Shown: positions 16,684 to 25,530, counted from the first letter of the stretch. The stretch is DNA of 64,000 bases from an uncultured Bacteroidota bacterium (GCA_903893815.1 CAITNS010000016.1:1-64000); one strand, 5' to 3'. Program-made: numbers and translations. The notes: generated from the letters alone by a model not told the origin.

Positions 16684-17880
16684 ATGAAAATGCGTTTCCT
16701 TTTATTTCTTTTAGTTACACTTTGTTTTATTAAAAAACAAAAAGGACAAAACTTTGTACCTAATTGGTCTTTTGAACAAAATATAGATTGTTCAACTCCT
16801 GTTTTAAGAAACGCTACCGATTGGTGTTCTGTTGGGAATAATTGTTCCTACCTTTACGCTTGTGAGAGTAATACTCACTATCAAACTCCTTATCAATATC
16901 TTAGTAATTGTATTCAAAGTTATCAAAATGGAAAAACAGGACAAGCATATGCCGCATTTTCTGTTTTTATAACATCTTCAACATTACCGCATAATAAGTT
17001 TGCTCAAGTTAAATTAATTGACACTTTGAAATCAAGTAAAATTTATTGTATATCATTTTATTTAAGTTTATGGAATTACAGCCAATATAGTACAGATAAA
17101 ATAGGTGCTGTTTTAACACCAACTCCTTTTCCATGTTTACCACCTGCTACTGCCCCAAATTATACAGTTACTGGAGTAACACCACAAATAGTTAGCCCAG
17201 CAGGAGTTCAGTTAAATGACACCTTAAATTGGATGGAAGTAAGTGGAACATATACGGCTAATGGAACAGAAACATATTTAACTATTGGTGATTTTTTTCT
17301 TCAATCACAACATAGTATTGTGCAGAGTTATCCAACTAATTGCAATGGTGTTGCTGATTATTATTTAGATGATGTAAGTGTTGAAGAAGTGCAAATAGCG
17401 AGAACTAGAAATGATACTTTAATTTATGCAGCAGACAGTATTATTATTGGTAATAATCTAAGCGAAGCTGCTATATTTAATTGGCAACCAACAGCAGGTT
17501 TAAGTTGTACTAATTGTCCTAACCCTAAAGCAAGTCCAAATATAACCACTACTTATACAGTTACTAAAACGCAATGTAAAACAGTAACTACAGATGTAAT
17601 TAATGTTAGTGTTAGCCCAACGAGTATAAATGAATTTACTATAATTAATGCAGTAAGTGTTTTTCCGAATCCGACAAATGACTTTGTTAAAATTAGTAGT
17701 AAGCTTAACATTCAAAGCATTGAGTTTATAAATATTACTGGACAAGTATTGTTTTCGGAAACTGTAAATTCAATGGAACGCAAACTGCAATTGCAAAATT
17801 ATGCAAATGGGATTTACTTTATAAAACTGATATTTAATAATGAATTTAATATCACTAAAAAAATAATTATAAATAATTAA
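16684..17880 (+). CDS. T9SS-sorted secreted protein, N-SFE family (cassette 4)
   Basis: The 398-residue product has a signal peptide (about 1-21, KKQKGQ). The N-terminal domain begins NFVPNWSFEQNIDC and is cysteine-rich. A jelly-roll-like part follows (YLTIGDFFLQ, DYYLDDVSVEE at about 220-240). A PKD-like stretch contains SCTNCPNPKASPN, and a T9SS type-A sorting domain closes the protein (SVFPNPTNDFVKIS, ANGIYFIKLIF). The same N-terminal plan (VPNxSFE...YYLDDV) occurs in the backbone protein at 37573-38538. It is probably surface-exposed or secreted and may bind carbohydrate, inferred from the fold pattern only. It follows the subtilase gene after a terminator. The shared cassette leader begins 5 bp after its stop. 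Confidence 0.8.
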   Translation: MKMRFLLFLLVTLCFIKKQKGQNFVPNWSFEQNIDCSTPVLRNATDWCSVGNNCSYLYACESNTHYQTPYQYLSNCIQSYQNGKTGQAYAAFSVFITSSTLPHNKFAQVKLIDTLKSSKIYCISFYLSLWNYSQYSTDKIGAVLTPTPFPCLPPATAPNYTVTGVTPQIVSPAGVQLNDTLNWMEVSGTYTANGTETYLTIGDFFLQSQHSIVQSYPTNCNGVADYYLDDVSVEEVQIARTRNDTLIYAADSIIIGNNLSEAAIFNWQPTAGLSCTNCPNPKASPNITTTYTVTKTQCKTVTTDVINVSVSPTSINEFTIINAVSVFPNPTNDFVKISSKLNIQSIEFINITGQVLFSETVNSMERKLQLQNYANGIYFIKLIFNNEFNITKKIIINN

Positions 17881-17884
17881 CCGC

Positions 17885-18171
17885 ACGCCTGTGGCTAAAG
17901 CGCTTTGACTGAACGGACGTGAGATGCGCAAAACCTCGCTGAAAGCACACCTTATTTTGTGTGTGGGGATAATTTAGCTTATTTGGTTTTTGCCTGCCTT
18001 TTCGCAAAAACAAATGGGCTAAATTATGTGGGATAGCAAAAGCGGCTTTTTCAGCTGCATTGTTCTAATAAAACTGTTTCTATTTTCACACACAGGTCTA
18101 CCGAGTTTAGTGAGGTCTAAATGAGAAGTTTTGTGTCTTACGTTAAAGTTTGATTTTTCAGTCGGCTGGTT
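17885..18171. repeat. Cassette 5'-leader repeat, copy 2 (family C)
   Basis: This second copy of the leader at 9278-9548 sits at the start of cassette 4. The hairpin TAATTTAGC...GCTAAATTA with the inner GTTTTTGC/GCAAAAAC is conserved (about 17970-18028), as are the CACACACAGGTCTA and TTTAGTGAGGTCTAAATG blocks. It begins 5 bp after the stop of the preceding plus-strand gene. No gene is seen between 17881 and 18431. Confidence 0.7.
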
Positions 18172-18349
18172 ACTTATAACGGTTTCAAGCTAAATTCCCG
18201 TTTGGATTTTGAAACTTTGTCTACCGAAATGTTAGTTTAAAGATAAATGTTTAATAGACTTTTGCAAAGCGAAAATTAAATAATTGTCTACCGCTTTTGC
18301 AAAAGCCGAAGCTGAATGCCCAAATGGGATTTAGGTTGTGTTAGGCGTA
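18172..18349 (-). repeat. attC-like site of cassette 3
   Basis: The ends are ACTTATAAC (18172-18180) and GTTAGGCGTA (18340-18349). The body nearly matches the site at 20599-20776, including the AGTTTAAAGATAAATG variant centre shared with the 1521 site. The right core matches the start of cassette 3 (TACGCCTAAC, 20599-20608) over 10 bp. Confidence 0.85.
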
Positions 18350-18431
18350 TGTGCTTTTTCTCGCCACGTATTAAATGCAAAAAGTGTTCCCTATCCAAAG
18401 ACAGAAAACACTTTTACACAAATTGATATTT

Positions 18432-18848
18432 TTAGTCTTTTTGCGAAGCTAACTGTCGCAATTTTTTTAGTGCAATTACATAAGGAATTAAAAACACTAA
18501 AAATGTTGCCATCATTCCAATTCCTTTCAACGAGAAATGGTCGAGGTAGCCGACTAAAAGCATATCGTAAAATTCTCTTGCAAAGTTCATCAAAAATGTA
18601 AATGCTAAAAACATTGAGTTTTGAGATTTTAAAGCAAATAATGTAACCACTATCATTACAAAATTTCGTCCTGCCAAAGTTAGAATAGCTTGTCTGTTTG
18701 CATCATTGTTTTCAAATGTGCCGTAAGCCCATGATGGATTTATAAATGCCGAAATCATTTGAAATATTAATATACAAATAACTACAACAGTTAAAATATT
18801 AATCCACACTGGGATTTTGTCTCGTTTGTAATTTGCGTTTGTTTTCAT
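18432..18848 (-). CDS. Small polytopic membrane protein (cassette 3)
   Basis: The 138-residue product has four predicted membrane segments (about residues 14-34, 50-72, 76-93 and 108-126). The first lies after a short basic N-terminus (MKTNANYKRDK). An exposed loop contains INPSWAYG and NDANRQAIL. I do not recognise a family. It is the last gene of a three-gene minus-strand operon behind two SnoaL-like genes, with a 5-bp gap to its neighbour. It is probably an inner-membrane protein related to the operon's small-molecule or stress role, which is inference. Confidence 0.7.
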   Translation of the reverse strand: MKTNANYKRDKIPVWINILTVVVICILIFQMISAFINPSWAYGTFENNDANRQAILTLAGRNFVMIVVTLFALKSQNSMFLAFTFLMNFAREFYDMLLVGYLDHFSLKGIGMMATFLVFLIPYVIALKKLRQLASQKD

Positions 18849-18853
18849 TGAAA

Positions 18854-19690
18854 TTAAAACTTACCATTAGTATTTTTCCATTGTTCTTTAGGAGTTGCGG
18901 GTTCTATTACATCCCAATGCTCTACAACTTTTCCGTTTTCTACTCTAAACAAATCGTAGAAGGTTGCATCTTTTCCTCCCATTACTCCTTCAGATTGAAC
19001 TAAAACAAAATCGCCTTCCGCCAGAACCAAATGTGTTTTATTCACCTTAAACCAAAATTGTTCTTTCGCCATTTTCATCATGTAAGCAAAAGCATCTTTA
19101 CCATCAGGTGAACCCGGATTGTGTTGAATATATTTTTCGGAACTTATATATGTGTCAATTTTATTTAAGTCCCCTCCTATAAAAACATTAGCATACATTG
19201 CTTGGATTAGCTTTTTGTTGTCGGCTGTTTCCTTCAAGTCGTTGGCCTTAATTGTTCCATCAATCATGCTGTGTCCGCTTTTAGAAGTGGTTTCAGTTGT
19301 TTGCATATTATCCCAATGCTCTACAATCAATCCGTTCTCAAATCTGAAAATATCAAAGAAAATTTTTGCTCCGTAAATATCACCTTCGCTGTGAGTGAAA
19401 ACATAATTGCCATCTTCAAACACGCGAACCACATTTGTTTTGTAACCATTAGCAGGTTTGTATTTTATAAAGCCGTAAAAGCCCTGAATACCATCGGGTG
19501 CACCTGCATTGTGTTGAATGTATTTTTTTGGGTTGATATAGTGAGATGCCGCTGTGGTATCGCCAGTTTCTACACTCTTGATAATGGCTGTAACTTTTTC
19601 TTTGTTCGTCATTTTTGTGTTTTTTGTTTGTGCATTCGTGTAGCTCATTGATATGATAACTACTAAAGCTAATAAGATTATTTTTTTCAT
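18854..19690 (-). CDS. Exported protein with two tandem SnoaL-like (NTF2-fold) domains (cassette 3)
   Basis: The 278-residue product has a signal peptide (about 1-20, SMSYTNAQ). Two NTF2/SnoaL-like domains of about 120 residues follow (about 28-145 and 155-272). Each carries the paired motifs YIQHN(A/P)G(A/S)PDG and (F/L)FRxENGxxVEHWD, typical of SnoaL-like polyketide-cyclase-related proteins. The tandem duplication is clear because both domains keep the same motifs. The ATG at 19690 gives the signal peptide. A 19-bp gap separates it from the single-domain SnoaL gene upstream. It is probably periplasmic; the substrate is unknown. Catalysis is uncertain because many family members only bind ligands. 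Confidence 0.85.
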   Translation of the reverse strand: MKKIILLALVVIISMSYTNAQTKNTKMTNKEKVTAIIKSVETGDTTAASHYINPKKYIQHNAGAPDGIQGFYGFIKYKPANGYKTNVVRVFEDGNYVFTHSEGDIYGAKIFFDIFRFENGLIVEHWDNMQTTETTSKSGHSMIDGTIKANDLKETADNKKLIQAMYANVFIGGDLNKIDTYISSEKYIQHNPGSPDGKDAFAYMMKMAKEQFWFKVNKTHLVLAEGDFVLVQSEGVMGGKDATFYDLFRVENGKVVEHWDVIEPATPKEQWKNTNGKF

Positions 19691-19709
19691 TTTCTTTGAT
19701 TTTTTAATA

Positions 19710-20120
19710 TTAAGATTTTAATTGAGCAATTGCAGTTGTCCACTCTTCAATATGATAAACGGTTTTTATTTGACCGTTTTCAATGGTGTGCATATCCATT
19801 GACATTGTTTTAAAGGATTTTGAACCATCTACTTCCATTCCCATAAAATTTCCTTTCGGTGATGCAGAAAATTCACATCTTACCACGACTTGGTTACCTT
19901 CTTGCACCATATCTTTGATTTCCCATTTCATATCAGGCATCAATTTCCAAAATCCTGCAACTTGTCCAATGAGTTGGGCTTTGCCTTTGGTTTCTTTGGT
20001 GTTGATGGATTGAAAATCGTCAGCCAAAATTTTTTCCAATACTTCGTTGGTATTGTTTTTTTCGTTTACAGTCAAGCAATCATTGTAAAATGTTGCAACC
20101 ATTTTTTTTAATTCGCTCAT
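19710..20120 (-). CDS. SnoaL-like (NTF2-fold) protein (cassette 3)
   Basis: The product is about 136 residues when started at the ATG at 20120 (MSELKKMVATFY); a longer frame to 20153 would cover the likely promoter. It forms one NTF2-like domain with FYNDCLTVNEK, LADDFQSINTK, GKAQLIGQVAGFWKLMPDM and a closing EEWTTAIAQL. This is the ester-cyclase/SnoaL pattern. There is no signal peptide, so it is cytoplasmic. It is the first gene of the operon opposite the HxlR-type regulator gene and is probably controlled by it. The reaction cannot be named from sequence. Confidence 0.8.
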   Translation of the reverse strand: MSELKKMVATFYNDCLTVNEKNNTNEVLEKILADDFQSINTKETKGKAQLIGQVAGFWKLMPDMKWEIKDMVQEGNQVVVRCEFSASPKGNFMGMEVDGSKSFKTMSMDMHTIENGQIKTVYHIEEWTTAIAQLKS

Positions 20121-20221
20121 TATTTTTTTAATTATTTGTGAATAATGAGGCAAAAGTAATACCTTTGTCCATAAAAGCTATGTAGTCAGTTTTAATTTGC
20201 ATAGTACATAATTATAGACTA
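20121..20221. promoter_or_regulatory. Divergent promoter region between hxlR-type and SnoaL operon
   Basis: Two Bacteroidota -7 motifs lie almost side by side: TACCTTTG on the plus strand (20160-20167), toward the regulator, and TACTTTTG on the minus strand (20151-20158), toward the SnoaL operon. A regulator binding here could control both directions, as HxlR proteins typically do. No clear palindrome stands out. Confidence 0.4.
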
Positions 20222-20560
20222 ATGGAAAAAGCAAGAAAAAATAAGGATTTTAACCCCAATAATTGTCCTGTTACGCATTGTATGAATAAAATAGGTGGCA
20301 AGTGGAAGCCTATTGTGATATTTTTAATTAATATTGGAAAGAATAGGTTTAGTCTTTTACAAAAAGCAATTCCTGACATTTCAAAACAAATGTTGGTAAA
20401 CCAGTTACGAGAAATGGAAGAAGATAAACTAATTGAACGTATTATTTACGCTGAAATTCCACCACGAGTAGAATACCGTTTGTCCGAACATGGTAAAACG
20501 GTTTTACCTATTATTGGTGTTATGGCAAATTGGGGAAAAGTTGATATGAAACTCTCGTAG
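20222..20560 (+). CDS. HxlR-family winged-helix transcriptional regulator (cassette 3)
   Basis: The 112-residue product matches the HxlR family. It has the N-terminal cysteine motif NNCPVTHCMNKIGGKW (about residues 13-28), then RFSLLQKAIPDISKQMLVNQLREMEEDKLIER (helix-turn-helix), and the wing PPRVEYRLSEHGKTVLPII. Cys16 and Cys21 are possible redox or electrophile sensors as in HypR/YodB relatives, which is established for some members but not shown here. It is transcribed divergently from the SnoaL operon and is probably its regulator. It is the only plus-strand gene in cassette 3, so the cassette carries its own regulatory circuit. Confidence 0.9.
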   Translation: MEKARKNKDFNPNNCPVTHCMNKIGGKWKPIVIFLINIGKNRFSLLQKAIPDISKQMLVNQLREMEEDKLIERIIYAEIPPRVEYRLSEHGKTVLPIIGVMANWGKVDMKLS

Positions 20561-20598
20561 GACCTTCTGTTTGTGATTTGCTCGGTCGCTCTTAGCAT

Positions 20599-20776
20599 TA
20601 CGCCTAACGGTTTCAAGCTAAATTCCCGTTTGGAGTTTGAAACTTTGTCTACCGAAATGTTAGTTTAAAGATAAATGTTTAATAGACTTTTGCAAAGCGA
20701 AAATTAACTAATTGTCTACCGCTTTTGCAAAAGCCGAAGCCGAATGCCCAAATGGGATTTAGGTTGTGTTACCGGC
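20599..20776 (-). repeat. attC-like site of cassette 2
   Basis: The ends are TACGCCTAAC (20599-20608) and GTTACCGGC (20768-20776). The body nearly matches the sites at 18172 and 1521. The right core matches the start of cassette 2 (GCCGGTAAC, 23469-23477) over 9 bp. TACGCCTAAC/GTTAGGC fits the classical GTTRRRY core best of all the sites here. Confidence 0.85.
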
Positions 20777-20799
20777 TGCCTTTCTATTTAACTTTCTTG

Positions 20800-23448
20800 T
20801 CAATGCTTAACTACTTTGATTGTTTTATACTGATTATTTGCACTCACTTTGAGTAAATAAATACCATTCGTTAGGTTACTAATATCTATTTGCTTTTTGG
20901 TATCTCCAGTAGTTAGAATTAATTTTTCGCTTTGAACCAATGAGCCAGATAAATTATATATTTCAATTTTACTTTCAGTGTTTAATAAAATTTCAACATC
21001 TACAGTTGTAATACCTGTTGTTGGATTAGGATAAACAATTAAGCCAGCTTCTTGAGTATTCTCAGAAATTCCAACAAAACAATTTACGGAATTGTCGTAA
21101 ATAAAAGTTGATGAATAAAGTCTTGGGTGTCCGCCAGTAATTGTAGTAAGGGAATCTCCTGTGTATCGGTGCATTTGAATAGCAGTGCTGTCCCAAAGTT
21201 CGAACTGGTCTGTTCCGCAACCATAAAACCTTAATTCCATTGTGCTGTCGGCATATTCAAAATCATTAACGCCTGGAACATTTTTAACCAAAGTTTCAAT
21301 ATGATTTTGATTGTATAAGGGTAAAATAGTTCCTTCTTTAATAAAAATTGGAAGACGATCTAGTGGTGCACTAACCGATAAAGTTGTCGGTCCGGTAGCT
21401 GCAATTGTTCCTGTCCAGAAGTCATACCATGTTCCTGCGGGAAAATATACATTTCTAGTAACTGCTCCCGAGTCTAAAACGGGCGCAACCATTACACGGT
21501 CGCCTAACAGAAATTGGTCTTTTATTTGAATTGTATTTACATCATTCGGGTAATGCAAATACAATGATCGTGCAACAGGAATACCTGTTTCCTTTGCTTC
21601 TTTAACCAATGTGTAGATGTAAGGGAAAAATTTCACATGTAGTTTTGCATATTTTTTAAACATGGCTTTCGTTTGTGGTGATTGGTCAAATACTTGTTTG
21701 GCACCCAAATAAAGTTCATCCCCCTCGTGTGTCCATAATACCGGAATTAAGGCAACCATTTCCAACCACCTTATCCAAAGTTCTTCTAAATTGCTTGGCA
21801 ATACAACGGGCGCACCATATTTATATCCTCCTACATGTGGACATACGAGAGGGTGTCCGGAAATACCGCCTGATAAAATATTTGAAATTTGACCTTTAAT
21901 GCCGTTGGCGGTTTCCCAACTCATATCAGGGTCGTTAATCATAACAGGTGCATACTTCTGCATCCCTGTCCATCCTCCACGCATAAAATAAACATAATCT
22001 CCGTTGGGTTGGTTTTGCTCCCAAAATTCTTGATTTGTTTTTGCCCAGTTAAGCGGGTATTCATTGTGAACTGCATACGGATTTGAATTGGCTGAATCAA
22101 TCATATCTATTCGGTGGTGTTCGCCAAAATCAGCCATCCACCCGCTGCTGCCAACACTTAGTGCATTTGTCATTAAATTATTCTTATACCAGTTTCTCAC
22201 TGTCTGTCGACTAAGGTCTGGTTCTGCTACCTGATTAAACCAAACTAACCATTGATTGAGATATGTTGTGCTTAACCAATTTTTCATAAAATAACCTTGC
22301 GTATTTGCGTAATTATATTCTGCATCGTTATTGAAGATATAAGGCCAGTAATAATGTAATACTTTGAAACCTTGATTGTGATGAGTGTTAACCAAAGTAT
22401 TGTAATTAGGCCAATATGCAGGGTCTATCTGCCATGACATTCCTGCTCCGAGAATGTTCAATATTTTTTTTGACCAGTAGTGATGCCACAAGGCACTACA
22501 AGGTATGCTATCGTTACGCAACAATGAAGCAACTTGATTAGAGCGGTCGGATTCGGTTTGAAGACCATTTCTGTTTTTTGTTAACATCCAAACGCCAAAG
22601 ACCCAAGGTTCAGGGGTTCTTAGCAGGCGACCTGCATCTTCTGTATAATTCTGTATAATGTCAATTGGTGTTGCTCCTAAATAAACTGTAAAGTTCAAGT
22701 GTTGTTCCCAAGTGGCTATTTCGTTAATGTTTGGATCAGTTTCTCCTAAGTCAAATGAGCTGCAAGTGTTTTCATTTAATAATAAACCATAGCCACGAGT
22801 TGAAATATAAAATGGCACTCTGGCTTCCCCTTGATTTTCTGGTTTAGGAGAAGGTTCATTTGCAATTCTCATCTCACTTATCCAGTTTAACATTTTCTTA
22901 TTTCTAAACGCCACATCTTCAGGGCGTGTTCCGAACCCAAGAAAATATTCATTCGGAAAAAGTTTTAATCTTAATCGGGTTCTGTATTTCCAAGGCTGAG
23001 CAACTGGTGTGGCCTTTTGAATTTCTACTTTCACTTTATTGTTTAAAAGAAGTTGAACATGCATATTGATCACTTCTGCATTCGAAGTGTTTTGAAAAGA
23101 AGCATCAATAATATATAGCGGGTCATTCGAACTCCAGGTCAACAAGGTATTTGTCCACCATTGGTAGGCAGCAGTGCTATCCTTTACTACTGAATACATG
23201 TAACTTGCATAATCTACTGTTGAGTTTGGATAACTTGCAAATCCAATAGGTAAGTCGGCCGTTGGTGAAGAGGTCTCAATAATAAATGCGCCTGTGCTTA
23301 GATCTTTTATTTTAAAGCCATTGTCGTAGAGGTTGAATTCTACATTTCCTCGGCTTAATTGTTTGAGCAAGGTTTGCCCGAAAATGTTAGAGAAGCTTAA
23401 TAGTGAAATACTTAAAGCTAAAGTCAATTGTAAAATTATTTTTCTCAT
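20800..23448 (-). CDS. Glycoside hydrolase family 31 enzyme with T9SS sorting domain (cassette 2)
   Basis: The 882-residue product has a signal peptide (about 1-25, FSNIFGQ), an N-terminal beta-sandwich (about 30-250) and a GH31 (beta/alpha)8 barrel (about 260-650). GWMADFGEH (about residues 440-448) holds the expected catalytic nucleophile Asp. A conserved MINDPDMSWE segment (about 510-519) is the likely acid/base region, followed by SGGISGHPLVCPHVGGY. A C-terminal beta domain and a T9SS type-A sorting tail (LIVYPNPTTGITTVD, NGIYLLKVS) complete it. GH31 enzymes are alpha-glucosidases, alpha-xylosidases or sulfoquinovosidases. The WMADFGE motif is closest, from memory, to the YihQ-like group, but specificity is not certain. 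It is probably surface-exposed and is the sole gene of cassette 2. Confidence 0.9.
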   Translation of the reverse strand: MRKIILQLTLALSISLLSFSNIFGQTLLKQLSRGNVEFNLYDNGFKIKDLSTGAFIIETSSPTADLPIGFASYPNSTVDYASYMYSVVKDSTAAYQWWTNTLLTWSSNDPLYIIDASFQNTSNAEVINMHVQLLLNNKVKVEIQKATPVAQPWKYRTRLRLKLFPNEYFLGFGTRPEDVAFRNKKMLNWISEMRIANEPSPKPENQGEARVPFYISTRGYGLLLNENTCSSFDLGETDPNINEIATWEQHLNFTVYLGATPIDIIQNYTEDAGRLLRTPEPWVFGVWMLTKNRNGLQTESDRSNQVASLLRNDSIPCSALWHHYWSKKILNILGAGMSWQIDPAYWPNYNTLVNTHHNQGFKVLHYYWPYIFNNDAEYNYANTQGYFMKNWLSTTYLNQWLVWFNQVAEPDLSRQTVRNWYKNNLMTNALSVGSSGWMADFGEHHRIDMIDSANSNPYAVHNEYPLNWAKTNQEFWEQNQPNGDYVYFMRGGWTGMQKYAPVMINDPDMSWETANGIKGQISNILSGGISGHPLVCPHVGGYKYGAPVVLPSNLEELWIRWLEMVALIPVLWTHEGDELYLGAKQVFDQSPQTKAMFKKYAKLHVKFFPYIYTLVKEAKETGIPVARSLYLHYPNDVNTIQIKDQFLLGDRVMVAPVLDSGAVTRNVYFPAGTWYDFWTGTIAATGPTTLSVSAPLDRLPIFIKEGTILPLYNQNHIETLVKNVPGVNDFEYADSTMELRFYGCGTDQFELWDSTAIQMHRYTGDSLTTITGGHPRLYSSTFIYDNSVNCFVGISENTQEAGLIVYPNPTTGITTVDVEILLNTESKIEIYNLSGSLVQSEKLILTTGDTKKQIDISNLTNGIYLLKVSANNQYKTIKVVKH

Positions 23449-23468
23449 GTCTGTAGTTTTTTAAGGTT

Positions 23469-23654
23469 GCCGGTAACGTTTTCGCGGTTTATTTCTGTTT
23501 GGGGATTTGAAACCGTTTCTACCGAAATATTACTAACAAAGCTATAATTTTATTTGACATTTGCAAAGCATAAATAATTTTCCTTCGCGGGAGCGACTGC
23601 TTTTGCAAATGCCGAAGCCGAATGCCCAAATAGAATAAACCGTGTGTTAGGGGC
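23469..23654 (-). repeat. attC-like site of cassette 1
   Basis: The ends are GCCGGTAAC (23469-23477) and GTTAGGGGC (23646-23654). It belongs to the same subtype as the site at 2158-2342 (GCGGTTTATTTCTGTTTGG arms). The right core matches, inverted, the GCCCCTAAC at 25593-25601 that opens cassette 1. Confidence 0.85.
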
Positions 23655-23706
23655 TGGTTTTTTTTAACAATTAATGATAATAAAAAAATAGATTAATACT
23701 CACTTT

Positions 23707-25530
23707 TTAATATAATACAAATGTTTCAGTGACAATATTATTACCTGCATTCAAAAATTGAATTGTAAATGTACTCGGTGAAATAGCTATAATTGATCTA
23801 TGTACATTTCCAAATAATATTAAATCATTTTTGACAGTACCAAATATCCATGTATCAATAGTGTTATAAGTGCTACAGCTACTACCGCTAACTTGCAATG
23901 TTCCGTTTAAAGAAAAAGTATGTTTTGTGTTAATATCACACACGTCAACTGATATTGGATTACCTGATAAAGTTACGCTAGAAACTTTCCAATCCTTTAA
24001 TGAATTGTTTGTTAACATTGCTAATGTATCTGCGCCAACTGAAGTATAAAAACTAATGGGAGTATTTAATATATTGCTACCATCAGCTTTTTTTGCAACT
24101 ACTTGCACTTCTTGAGCACCAGATGTTCCAAGTGTCCAATTTGTTTCAGCAAAACCATTTGCATCAGACAATACTGTGGTAGTGGTAATAGAGCCTCCAC
24201 CGTTAGCTACCGAAAAATAAACAGGAACATTTGATTGTGAACTACCTTTACTATCTTCAACTTTAATTTTTAAAGCGTTTGCTAGTTGTTGACCAAAAGT
24301 TCCTGATTGATTATTACCAGAAACAATAGAAATTTGATAAGGTGTGGTATAAGATAATTTTGTTGTTTCCCAACTATTACTGTAATTAGCTAATGTATAA
24401 CCAAGAACATCTATACTAGCACCTGCTGTAGCCTTAACCCAAACATCTGTTTTAAAATCCCAATCTAATTGAGGCGATGCAATATTGCCAGTTAATTGCT
24501 CTTGTAAACCAACAGATGCATATGGACCAGCAACACCATATAATTTAACACTAACATGCGGTGTTAAGCCAATGTTTACAGTCATGTTTGCATTCCCTGA
24601 AGGTTGTGGATTTAAAGAAAATGTATTTGTCGGATTGAAATTATTTATACCAGTCCATTGAGAGTTGCTGTATTTTACACCAAGATTAAAAGTATTATTA
24701 CTAGTGTATGTTCCTGACTTTGAAATAGCCGCACCAATGGTAGCTGAATAATTTACAATTAAATCAACGTCTATAATAACTTCAATTGGTACAACTACAG
24801 GTACGCCTAATAAAACAGCAGGCACCCATTTGGTATATGATTTTGTTAAATGAGTCAAGGTATCATTTCTGTCAAATAATGTAATAGCTTGACTAGCGGT
24901 AACCGACATATTAAAGTTGCCATTTAATGTGCCATTTTGTGCGCTCATTTCAAACTTTGTAATTCCAGTACTATTGAATCCAAAATCAAAAAACCAATTA
25001 GGATTTAAATCTATCTGACCACTGTTTATAATAATACTTAATGGGCCATTTTGATAAATAGTTTTATTGTTTATTGGATATGAAAAGCCTGTAGAAGCAC
25101 TTTTCTGATGCATATTGTCCATATCTAAATTAAAATTCAGCCCACCGTTTTTAAAAACATCTTCCATCCGAGCTTGGGTTGTTTGCAAACTAATATTACC
25201 TGAGTTTAATGTTACTGCCGTTACTTTTCTCAGATAACCTACACCTGCTGAGCCAACTATAATATCGCCAATTGTTATAGTTGGTGTAGCGCCTGTATAT
25301 GAAAATTGATATATGCCATTCCCAATTAATGTAGGACTTTGATTAAGAGTATACGTTGTTGTGTCAATTATTTTGACATTTTCCCATAAATCAGGAGGTG
25401 GGACTGGTTGAGATGGTGTAGTAGGATCCTCAGGTGTAATTTCATTTTTGTCTTTTTTACAGCTGAAAATAGCTAATAAAATTATAGGAATGATGAAACT
25501 CCATTTTCTGAAAATAGTCTTTGATTTCAT
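23707..25530 (-). CDS. Lipoprotein with Ig-like (Big_1) domain (cassette 1)
   Basis: The product is about 607 residues when started at the ATG at 25530; the frame extends to a TTG at 25551. It begins with a lipoprotein signal (LLAIFSCKKDK, lipobox Cys near residue 22) and an acidic/proline linker (EDPTTPSQPVPPPD). The middle (about 60-400) is beta-rich with many Asn/Gly/Thr. A Big_1-type Ig domain at about 410-495 contains KVEDSKGSSQSNVPVYFSV and LSDANGFAETNWTLG. A C-terminal beta domain follows. It is probably anchored in the outer membrane. I do not recognise the middle domain. It is the first cassette gene next to the candidate attI, where a cassette would be newly inserted and best expressed in classical integrons. 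Confidence 0.75.
   Translation of the reverse strand: MKSKTIFRKWSFIIPIILLAIFSCKKDKNEITPEDPTTPSQPVPPPDLWENVKIIDTTTYTLNQSPTLIGNGIYQFSYTGATPTITIGDIIVGSAGVGYLRKVTAVTLNSGNISLQTTQARMEDVFKNGGLNFNLDMDNMHQKSASTGFSYPINNKTIYQNGPLSIIINSGQIDLNPNWFFDFGFNSTGITKFEMSAQNGTLNGNFNMSVTASQAITLFDRNDTLTHLTKSYTKWVPAVLLGVPVVVPIEVIIDVDLIVNYSATIGAAISKSGTYTSNNTFNLGVKYSNSQWTGINNFNPTNTFSLNPQPSGNANMTVNIGLTPHVSVKLYGVAGPYASVGLQEQLTGNIASPQLDWDFKTDVWVKATAGASIDVLGYTLANYSNSWETTKLSYTTPYQISIVSGNNQSGTFGQQLANALKIKVEDSKGSSQSNVPVYFSVANGGGSITTTTVLSDANGFAETNWTLGTSGAQEVQVVAKKADGSNILNTPISFYTSVGADTLAMLTNNSLKDWKVSSVTLSGNPISVDVCDINTKHTFSLNGTLQVSGSSCSTYNTIDTWIFGTVKNDLILFGNVHRSIIAISPSTFTIQFLNAGNNIVTETFVLY

Noticed and set aside
210-23654. Treating the repeated palindromes as MITEs or REP-like elements
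   Set aside because: They occur once per cassette boundary, their own two ends usually differ, and facing ends of neighbouring elements are complementary in all eleven cases. Transposition would leave identical duplications at the two ends of one element.
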